From NCBI GenBank assembly GCA_025716855.1, contig JAIXMQ010000012.1, positions 372,001 through 436,000 on the forward strand: a DNA stretch of 64,000 nucleotides, given 5' to 3'. The notes below the pieces were generated by a model. The model was not told the origin of the DNA. It made no database searches and saw only the letters and a program-made list of their open reading frames with translations. The DNA is from Pilaira anomala (lineage: Eukaryota; Mucoromycota; Mucoromycetes; Mucorales; Mucoraceae). Shown here piece after piece: positions 13,441 through 22,747 of the stretch (position 1 is the first letter of the stretch; the number at the start of each line of letters is the position of its first letter). The translations under genes were made by a program, and so were the position numbers.

Positions 13441-15447
13441 AGCTTTATTAATATAATAAAAAATGGAACTAAAAAAAGGGGGGAAGAGAATGTGTGGTGA
13501 AAGCAGTGAAAAGAAAAGAAAAAGTTTAGTAATCTGCCTGAGCATTTTTATTGTAGAAGATGAGAGAAAGATTGCCTGGTTGGTTTGGTTTAAATACCGA
13601 TAAGCGAGTAAAGTTGTTGCGTGCGAAAAAAAAAAAGCTGTGTGTGTTGAACAAGGGATGAGTGACTATTGGACGGATAAGACTTCTTGGTCAGGTACCT
13701 TAAAAGATTAATTACCTTGCATTCTTGTTACTTGAAAGTCTAAAAAGGCAGTTCCTTTTTTTTTTGTTTAGTATGTGATAAATCATTTCTATATCTTTAG
13801 AAAGAGAGGGTTCATCTAGATATTTTAAAGACAATTTTGATGCATTGATTACTTAAAATGATGGTATATGTATTAGTCAAAGTATTTTCTGACAAACTAA
13901 TACTTAAAAGATACTAATGTATTCATTCTTTCGAAAAAAAAAAAAAAGCCGAGAGCCTAAAGACATTCTGTCTGAATACGTTGTTACAATACAGTTTAAA
14001 TGATCTTATATCCACTATATATATATACTCATGATGCTTTTTCTTGAATCTATCATTAGCCTTTCATGTTATCAATACTACACAAGGACTGTGTAAAGTG
14101 CTTTTGTAACCTGCTTATTGATATATGTATTACCATGACTTGAGACTTTAAAGATGACATTAACATAAGTTAATATAATCAACAAAAGCTTTTAAAGAAA
14201 TAGAAAATAAAATAAAAGCATAACGCAAAAAATTTAAAAGTGTCGAAATAAATTCAAACAGAATTGGTAGTTAAAGATCCCCTTGATATTTACTTTTCGT
14301 GCATCGGCTTACCGGATAACTTAAAAAAGTTTAAAATAAAACAATACGCCAATCCAGGCAAGATGAAACGGCATGCTTTGATGTTTATTTATTTTCTATT
14401 TGGGACTAAAAAAAAAAAAGGGCACGTGGGGTGCCAATAACAATCCATCTGTTTGGTTTTTTCGTAATGTTGTCTTTTATTAGCAAGTCCCCCTTCCTCT
14501 CTTGATAATAACTTGAGTAATTTAATTTTGTATTAGCGTTTTTAAGGTTTATTTTCCATTATAAGAATAGCGTATTATATCAAAAATAACCTTTTTCGTT
14601 CTAAACAATGGTTCTTATTTTATGCATTTGCATTTCTCTTACCTTTTTGTAGAAGTTATTATAAATGAATATCAAAGTCTTTAAATAATATCTATGACGA
14701 ATTCCAAACCTGGATTAAAATAAAAATAATTGTATGGAATACTATGAGCACAATACTGTTGAAGATCAATTATGCCGTAACTGAAAAAAAAAAAAAACTT
14801 TTTACTCCTTTTCACAAAGGCATAAAGGGATTACGTCAAGGGTCCTCTCTTTACTTCTATTAAACAAAACAATTGTTCGAAAAGCTTCGTGGTAAATCGT
14901 TAAATAAAGGACCAAAATAAAAGGCATATTATTTGCTCTTATCAAGATCCTTTTTTCAGAAGTTCAATCCAATGCCCCCAAATTAAATCTAATCTTTATA
15001 TACAATGGAAGCCTATTTACTATTACAAATAGATGTTTAAAGAACTTGTGCCTGGTTCATATTTCAACGATTGTTATAGAAGGATTTCTCGTTCATGAAA
15101 AAAAAAACGACGGATGGTACTAATAGAGGTGATTGGGTATTTGTATAATGTCAATCCGTATTATAATGATATGCAAGGAGATGATTTATAATAGAAATAA
15201 TAATAATAATAATAATAGTATAAATGCTATAGGGGTCCGTTTAGATTTTCGGTGCATATCTCGTTTATCGCTCTGAAGACAATGCAATAGAGAAATCTAG
15301 AAAAGTTTTCTTGACATGTTTAAAGTGCTGCTTGTCAAGGTAATTTCCGTACAGATCACTATGATAACGAAAAAAAAAAAAGCGTATCAATTTGTTTTTC
15401 TTAATCTAATATGAACGCGAAGAAGAAGAAGAGAGAAAAAAAGAACG

Positions 15448-15485
<38 letters not shown>

Positions 15486-15858
15486 TCATAAATTATTGTC
15501 TTGACTAATAAAACTTTAATTTTTTTTTCTATAATAGGTGAACGTGCTATAAAATTTATAATTTGGCAACAGGTATTTGTACTTAAACATATTTCATTTA
15601 GACAACACAAACCCTTTTTTTTTTTTTGCTCATTATGATCACTTCTTTTTTCCCTCCTTTTTTTTTCTATCTCTTTTCTATAATAATAAAAAAATCAATT
15701 TTCCTATATATGGCTTAATTGATATGCTAATAAGGCAATCGTAGGCTTTTGAGTATTTTAATTTAGATACAGAAAAACTAGAATAATTTTGACAATTCTC
15801 GGCCAATAGTCAATACTGCATTTTTATAAAACATATCTTATACCATTGACCACATACA

Positions 15859-15900
<42 letters not shown>

Positions 15901-16055
15901 TAAAACAGTTGCGCCTATCTGTACAATAATTAGAATTTGTTTTGTTTAACCATGACATCTGCTATTATTACTATAAGAAACGTATTCTTATTATCTTGTT
16001 AACTCTTACTTTTCTTCCGAATATATGTCATTCCTGGATTATTTCATATCATAAG

Positions 16056-16089
<34 letters not shown>

Positions 16090-16272
16090 ATACATAAACA
16101 TCCTTGATGCATGCCTTAATTTTAGTATTGGTTTCTTCCTTTTGTTTCTTTTTTTCTTTTTTATTTTATTTTTATTTTAGTTTTCTTTTTATTTTATCCT
16201 CTTGTTATATATTATACTCTTTACCTTCTTAATACTTCTATTTTATTTTCAATTTTATTCACATCTTGTTCA
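13441..16272. other. Long intergenic region, no gene seen
   Basis: About 2.8 kb without an ORF or exon chain that reads like protein in either direction. It holds several long A runs (15860-15898, 16056-16087, and an interrupted one near 15452-15481), a small (TAA)n array near 15197-15218 and T/CT-rich sequence ahead of the next gene. A non-coding transcript or a large regulatory region is possible but not shown. Confidence 0.5.
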
Positions 16273-17623
16273 ATGCAACACCAGCATACTAACAAATTAC
16301 CTTATGTTACTTCTTCTTGTGATTACAGTTACCAACAGCAAAGACAACAACTTCATAATTTAATTTCGGAAGCTACCCATAATGAAGAAGAAGATCCTTT
16401 ACCAACATTTGAAGAATTTCAAGGTATCATTAATGACTATTTGGGAAACTTAAGTCCCAAAAAAAGAGACAAGGCACTGGTAGATCATGCTCGTTACTGC
16501 CTTATTCAAGATGTATTGAAAAATCCTAGAAATACATTAATATCAACTGCCCAGTTTAGATTTTGGGTCAAAAAGATGTTTCAACTTCAACCTGGCTCTT
16601 ATGATCTCGTATGCCATGACAATAAACCTGTTGCAATGAAGGAACAAATATATGATATCCTTGTTAACGCACACAAGGAAGCTCATCATGGTGGTAGAGA
16701 TAAAACTTCTGCAATCGTAAGCTGAAAATAAAAAAAAAATGCATAGTTGCATCATTGAACTCATCGTCATTCATATATATCTTTGTTTATTTTAGGTAAG
16801 GAACCAATTTTCTTGGATCCCAAAAGAATTAGTAGCGAGGTTCGTTCGTCAATGTCCTACTTGTATCAGTAGAAGAAATGGATCTCAGTCTCTAAGCGCT
16901 TATACCTCAAAGACATCTAGCCCTAGAGTAGATTATACTTCTTCTGCAAATGGAGCTTATTGTTATGACGCTGTAAATATGGCTGCCGCTGCTGCTGCTG
17001 CTGCCACTGCCGTTAATGCTTCAACACCCGCATTATTATATACGCCATCCTCTAAGGCAGAGAGTGATATTTCTACTTCCCCTTCTACCGACAACGCCTA
17101 TAAACGATCACCAAGTAACTACATTACTTCCAGTCCATCGCCTACAAAAAGACCGTTTTTTGGCCATAATGGGCTCTTCGAAAGTGGAACGTCTTATGAA
17201 GAGCCTCAAAGACATTTGAAACAAACAACAGACAGTCAAAAAAATACGAACAGTTATCAAATTCAATCTACACCGAGCTCTACACATTTGCCATTTTCTT
17301 ACCGTCGGCAAGAATATATGCATTACTCTACATATACCGAACAATCGCCATCCTATTATAACGCTCTAATGAACTCCTATCATACAAATGATAATGCAAC
17401 ACTTATGAACCAACATAATAACAGTAGTGCATTTGTGCCAATAAAAGTAGTAGAACAACAACATACACAACAACAACAACAACAACAACAACAACAGCAA
17501 CAACAGCAACAACAGCAACAACAACAAGATAATTCTCAACAAAAGTCTCTTCAAACACCATCAAATACGGTCAATAATCGTTCAAGTATTTTATCACACC
17601 ATAACTCTGAACCACAACTATGA
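16273..17623 (+). CDS. Integrase-type H2C2 zinc-finger protein with poly-Gln tail
   Basis: Two exons, 16273-16716 and 16796-17623, 423 residues. Residues about 115-175 read PVAMKEQIYDILVNAHKEAH, then HGGRDKT and QCPTC: the His-x3-His ... Cys-x2-Cys zinc finger that stands at the N-terminus of retrotransposon and retroviral-type integrases. No catalytic DDE core follows; instead the protein continues with an Ala run, Ser/Thr/Pro-rich sequence and a run of about 20 Gln. This suggests a domesticated integrase zinc-binding domain acting as a host nuclear factor rather than a working element, since the frame is intact, has a proper intron and no LTR was seen around it. A transcription-related role is inference from the low-complexity tail. 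Confidence 0.7.
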
Positions 17624-18547
17624 TTTTAATATTATTATTATTTCTTTTACTATTGTACTCCTATCAATTCAACCATGATTTTTCCCTTTTTTTTTATTAT
17701 ATATTTATTGGAAAAAAGACCATGCTTATGATATTAGCCCTTCTTTTTCTTTTTCTAACTTATGAAGAATCAATATTTTTTTTTATTATTATTAATAATC
17801 TCTTTTTATTATCATTATTATTATTATTATATGTATACACTTGGCAGGTTTTTTTTTTTCTTTTTATTGATTTTGTTTTAAATACACACAACAAAAAAAT
17901 TGACACTTATTTTTTTTTAAGTTTTTTTTTTTTTTTTGTCTTTTTTTTTTATTTATTTGTTATTTTCGTTCAATTGTATTCATTCTATATTAAATAAAAA
18001 AAACAGTGCCTTGTCAATTCGGCGAATTCTATGTGGCGTGTATTGTTTTTGTTTTTGTTTTTTGTGGAATGCAGGATACTTGTGCACCATACAACTAAGC
18101 TTAAAATTTGCTCTTCTACTACATTAGAAATGTTTTTACATTTGTACACATACACATATATACATTTTTTACAAACAACACCCCAAAAAAAACATTATAG
18201 GAGCATATATATGTATATATTATCATTAATAAAATTTATATTATAAGTATATATAGTTTGGAATACACGTATATTACATATTATCAATCTCCTTGAATAT
18301 TGTTCATTTCTGTGTCCATTTACCTTGAATCATTTAGCTGGGCTAAAAAAACTGATCAGATATGTATATCATATATAGAAACATATATAATAGAGATATT
18401 TTACCTTCAACGAATCTCAATCATCATATATACTTTGCTTTACATTCAACTACTTGGCGAAGAGTCCCTGCATATATTGTATTATCATATATTGTGTTAT
18501 TAATGAGTGTTGGCAGATTAGTAAAGTGACCAAGCGCATTTCATATA
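17624..18547. other. AT-rich non-coding stretch
   Basis: 3' flank of the zinc-finger gene followed by very AT-rich DNA with T runs. The ORFs across 17620-18503 are homopolymer translations (Phe, Leu, Tyr, Ile) and are not supported as genes. Confidence 0.5.
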
Positions 18548-20090
18548 AACTATATACACTACTTTAGTGTCTAAATACACCACATATTTAAGCCCAGAAA
18601 ACCTTTCATATCAAAGTAAAGTCCTTCAATATTAACTATTTTTTTATACAATACTATATCCAGAAAATTCTAAATTTATATGGGCAGATGATTGCATATA
18701 AAGATATATTTTTTTGTATGTAAAAAATATACTTTCTCTAACAAAAACTGTTTTTCTTACATGCACTACAAATGGAGAGTGCATGTAGCATGGTCTATAT
18801 ACACCTCGTTTTTCAGTCCCAGAAATCAAAATTTTGACAAAAAATACCTTCTTGTCAAAGTAACGTCCCTCTAAATAAGCTATTTCATTAAACAATATGA
18901 TATACAGAAAGTGTAGAATTTAAAGGCGCATCTTTCCAAATAATTCGATTTATATTATTAGAAACAGAAAATATACTTGTCCTAACAAAAACTGTAAACC
19001 GTTTTATCACAATAACCATTAATATTTGTAATTATTTTATTTTAATTTTTACATCATTCGAAAGAGTACAAAATTCTGTATTTACTGTTAAAAGACCAAG
19101 CGTCAAAACCTTTTTTATGTAAAGATATATCTACCTTTCTGATTTTTGAAAAAATTCATAGGGGGGGACTAGCAAATTTTTCTAAAAAATGGAATTTTTT
19201 TCACAGCTTAAAAAAAAATAAAAATTAGAAATGCAGGTATATCTTTGTATTTAAATGGTTTTAAAGTTTAGCTTTTTATTGATGTCTAAGGTAGAATTTG
19301 ACGCTCTTTCGAATGATGTAAAAACCAAAGTAGCATAATTATAAAGTTTAATAGTCATTGCGAGAAAGCACAGATTCTATTAGGACATGTATATTATTTA
19401 TATACAAGATAATAAATCTAAATGCATAGAAATCTTAGTTTTTAAACTCTACATCTTTGGAATATAACATTGTCTAACAAAATATGTCTGTATCCTGATT
19501 TGGTTTTTTTCCTGTTTTTGGACCTAAAAATTGAGATTTGGGTCCAAATTTCTTTCTTTTCAAATTAAAGTCTTTTATTTCACCTATTATATTTTACAAT
19601 ATAATATACAATCGATGCAGAATTTGAAGGCGCATCTTTCTATTGATTTAGAATTGTTATTTTTTATGTAGAAAATATACTCGCCCTAACAGAAACTGTA
19701 TATTGTTTTTCCATAATACCTATAAATATTTATTACTATTTTACTTTGATTTTTACATCATTAAAAAGATCGTCAAATTCTACATATATCCTTAAAAAGC
19801 CAAGCTTTAAAACCTTTTTAATGTAAAGATGTATGGATATTTCTGAATCTTGAAAAAATCTATAGGGGGGGACTGGCTGATTTTTGCCTAAAAATACACT
19901 TTTTCCCCCTTCTCCGATGATTTGATTGGCTCAATTATTCTTTCGTTACAACAAAAAAATCATGTCTACAACACCTCGTTTTTCTTTACCAAAAAGACTA
20001 ATTAAGGCCAGTAAACACAGATAGTGTAGCGTAGGGCTTTACTGTCGTAATATAATGGTAGTATCAAAAGGTCTCTTTCTTTGAAAAAAT
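18548..20090. repeat. Composite dispersed repeat, copy A
   Basis: About 1.5 kb that recurs in the same orientation near 45598-47120 at high identity; edges are approximate. It has internal structure: a block at about 18900-19160 is repeated in inverted orientation at about 19215-19460 and again directly at about 19600-19870. Marker words shared by the blocks include TTTTTACATCATTCGAAAGAG-like sequence (inverted as CTCTTTCGAATGATGTAAA) and a G7 tract in ATAGGGGGGGACT (19161-19167 and 19865-19871). No ORF is conserved. A non-autonomous mobile element is the likeliest reading. Confidence 0.8.
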
Positions 20091-20554
20091 TTTTTTTACC
20101 ATAAATTAAAAGTGCGAGAGGCAGATTTAACTATATCAAGAATTATATTACCTTGGTATTGACCACCAAAAGTTTTAATGCAATTGTATAGTTAGTTAAA
20201 CTGATATGGCTGCTTTATTTTTGCTTAAGCAAAATTGCATGTCCTCAAGGATAAAGAAAATTAACAGTTATAGCAATGTACATAACTAGTGGATGATATT
20301 AAAAATTTATATGTATATGTATATATATATTACAAATAAACTCGAGAAACACTCAGAAATAAAATGGTAAAATGTGGTTCATTGTACACTTTTATTAGGA
20401 ATTAATGGTAACTAACGATATTGGAGGAAAATTCCGTTCAAAGACAAAACAAATGATTTATGATTATACAGAATAAAAATACAGAATAAAAAAATGAAAA
20501 CTAGTAACAAACATAGTTTGAATAAAAGAACCAAGTTGTGTTTAATTGAAAATA
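20091..20554. other. Non-coding spacer before minisatellite
   Basis: AT-rich, no gene or RNA seen. The ATG at 20494 opens a frame that runs straight into the minisatellite (see next entry). Confidence 0.4.
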
Positions 20555-21297
20555 CAAGTATCGCAAGTATCGCAAGTGTCGCAAGTATCGCAAGTGTCGC
20601 AAGTATCGCAAGTGTCGCAAGTATCGCAAGTGTCGCAAGTGTCGCAAGTGTCGCAAGTATCGCAAGTGTCGCAAGTATCGCAAGTATCGCAAGTGTCGCA
20701 AGTGTCGCAAGTATCGCAAGTGTCGCAAGTATCGCAAGTATCGCAAGTGTCGCAAGTGTCGCAAGTATCGCAAGTGTCGCAAGTATCGCAAGTATCGCAA
20801 GTATCGCAAGTGTCGCAAGTATCGCAAGTGTCGCAAGTATCGCAAGTGTCGCAAGTGTCGCAAGTGTCGCAAGTATCGCAAGTGTCGCAAGTATCGCAAG
20901 TATCGCAAGTGTCGCAAGTGTCACCAGTATCGCAAGTGTCGCAAGTATCGCAAGTGTCGCAAGTATCGCAAGTGTCGCAAGTATCGCAAGTGTCACCAGT
21001 ATCGCAAGTATCGCAAGTATCGCAAGTATCGCAAGTATCGCAAGTGTCGCAAGTATCGCAAGTGTCGCAAGTATCGCAAGTGTCGCAAGTATCGCAAGTG
21101 TCGCAAGTGTCGCAAGTGTCGCAAGTATCGCAAGTGTCGCAAGTATCGCAAGTATCGCAAGTGTCGCAAGTGTCGCAAGTATCGCAAGTGTCGCAAGTAT
21201 CGCAAGTATCGCAAGTGTCGCAAGTGTCGCAAGTATCGCAAGTGTCGCAAGTATCGCAAGTATCGCAAGTATCGCAAGTATCGCAAGTATCGCAAGT
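20555..21297. repeat. 9-bp minisatellite, about 82 units
   Basis: Head-to-tail units of GCAAGTATC or GCAAGTGTC, differing almost only at one A/G position; two units read ACCAGT in place of GCAAGT. Because the unit is 9 bp and lacks stops, five reading frames stay open, giving (Ile/Val-Ala-Ser)n, (Ser-Gln-Val)n or (Arg-Lys-Tyr/Cys)n on the plus strand and Leu/Ala/Thr or His/Leu/Arg repeats on the minus strand. Only the Ile/Val-Ala-Ser frame has a true ATG (20494-21363, 289 codons). The order of A and G units is itself repeated between the first and last thirds, so the array grew by duplication of multi-unit blocks. A real protein is unproven. Confidence 0.93.
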
Positions 21298-21651
21298 CGC
21301 TCACATATTCACATATACACGGTCACTACCACTCAATCTATTATCTACCGTTTACTACACTAAGCTCTATACGGTATCGTCCAGTAATACTGATACTGTA
21401 AATAGTAACATGGATTTTCCGTTAACATTGACAGGTTCTGGTTATTCTATTTTGCTATACCAGGAATATGGATCAATGTGGCATGATGATTAGTATTGTT
21501 CTTTCTGCATTAATGATTTACACTCAGTTTTGACACATGTATATAAACCCTCCATATTTTTGTAAATAATAAAATTTCATCTTATTTTGCGTCTGATTAT
21601 TTTTATAGTTCCTTTACTACTTTTTATTTCGTATTCAGTCTATATTCTATA

Positions 21652-21918
21652 GCTCGGATACATCAATATCCTGAATTAAAAGGATTATATCTCATTATGG
21701 ATAATGCTCCTATCCATAATCATGAAGATATTGAACATTTGATTACTGATAGGGGGTACAGGCGTGTATATCTTCTACCTTTTTCACCTGAACTAAATCC
21801 TATCGAACAATTTTGGTCTATTGTTAGAGATAGAGTTATTTAGACGCAGTAAATTCGAGGATAAGGAAGACTTCACTATGGCAGATGGGTTCTGTAAAAT
21901 ACCGATAATTTTTTATAT
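21652..21918 (+). pseudogene. Tc1/mariner-type DDE transposase fragment, frameshifted
   Basis: Only the C-terminal catalytic part remains. The frame from 21652 reads LIMDNAPIHNHEDIEHL and PFSPELNPIEQFWSIVRDRV, which carry the second Asp (MDNAPIH) and the third acidic residue (NPIEQFW) of the IS630/Tc1/mariner DDE core, then stops at 21841-21843. The neighbouring frame continues with LFRRSKFEDKEDFTM, so one frameshift separates them. The first Asp and the N-terminal DNA-binding domains are absent; the minisatellite lies just upstream. It cannot encode an active transposase. Confidence 0.85.
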
Positions 21919-22132
21919 ATACATAATTTATTTGTGTATGTATTTTTCTATGTTCATTTAAAAAGCACCTCGTTCTTTTCATTTCATATTCTTTTTTTTT
22001 AACAGAAACATTACTGAACTTTCAATGTACAAACAACGTTTATTTTTACGAAACACTACAATTAGAACAATAAAATTTATTTATTTTGAAAACAAGAAAA
22101 GTTGGGAAAAAAATTAAGAATATAGTTTGAAA

Positions 22133-22747
22133 TTAGATATCATTTAGCTTGCCATCAAGTTTGTTATCAAGTTTTTTATAAAAACAAGGATAAGGCCAGA
22201 TAACCTTGTATTTGTTTTGTGTAGAAGAAAATGTGACCAGTCCAACACACTCTACAATATCTGTGACATCACACACAGCTATTTTCAATTGTAGCACACT
22301 GTAAATTTTTCTGAGCTCCTCATCTTCAAACTCGTCTAAAGTCACGATACTTTTTTGTCGGCTTGATAAAAAGTAGCTTAGTGCTACGATAGGTTTCATA
22401 GCAGACTCAGTAGTTACAAAGGAAGAAATCGAGTCCAAGCTATATACTTGGATCGACTGTGCCCAGAATTGACCATGTGTTGTATGGTAAGGGCAATCCT
22501 TTTCCAATTTAAATTCATACATAAAGGCTTTACTTGAAAACCCCTTGATTGCAAAGACGATGACTACTGGGAAAAATTTGTATTCATCGTGTATGTTGAG
22601 ACAGTACCGAGTAAGTCTTTTTAAAAATGAAATATCCACAATTTGTTGTATTTCAACAATTATTGGTGGTGTGATTTCAGTAGGCTTGCTTGCTTCTGGA
22701 ATGTAAATAGTAGCCAAAAAGCGTATATTTTGAAGATAGGCGTACAT
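22133..22747 (-). CDS. PD-(D/E)XK-like protein of mobile-element type, probably N-truncated
   Basis: An open frame of 204 residues. PPIIVEIQQIVDISFLKRLT, then YCLNIHDEYKFFPVVIVFAI, resembles the Rpn/YhgA-type and other PD-(D/E)XK nuclease-like proteins, in which a beta strand with ExQ (here VEIQ) is followed by R...Y...Y and a hydrophobic strand. The upstream Asp-containing strand is not seen. In another frame directly upstream on the same strand is MAENEQRYANKLCTP, which could be the original start separated by a frameshift; in the ORF's own frame a TAA precedes the first ATG. It sits in the repeat island with no housekeeping neighbour, so an element-borne or decaying gene is likely. Family call is tentative. 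Confidence 0.45.
   Translation of the reverse strand: MYAYLQNIRFLATIYIPEASKPTEITPPIIVEIQQIVDISFLKRLTRYCLNIHDEYKFFPVVIVFAIKGFSSKAFMYEFKLEKDCPYHTTHGQFWAQSIQVYSLDSISSFVTTESAMKPIVALSYFLSSRQKSIVTLDEFEDEELRKIYSVLQLKIAVCDVTDIVECVGLVTFSSTQNKYKVIWPYPCFYKKLDNKLDGKLNDI

Noticed and set aside
13441..16272. Possible RNA genes or CRISPR-like arrays in the long intergenic region
   Set aside because: No cloverleaf, no regular spaced repeats and no rRNA-like sequence could be found; only homopolymers and simple repeats.
17620..18503. Several plus-strand ORFs rich in Phe, Leu, Tyr and Ile
   Set aside because: They are translations of T-rich and TA-rich non-coding DNA, without domains or conserved composition.
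20412..20996. Minus-strand Leu/Ala/Thr repeat frame across the minisatellite
   Set aside because: The start is GTG inside the array and composition comes from the repeat alone.
20546..21493. 315-codon (Ser-Gln-Val)n frame across the minisatellite
   Set aside because: It begins at TTG rather than ATG and exists only because the 9-bp unit has no stops; reported as a repeat instead.
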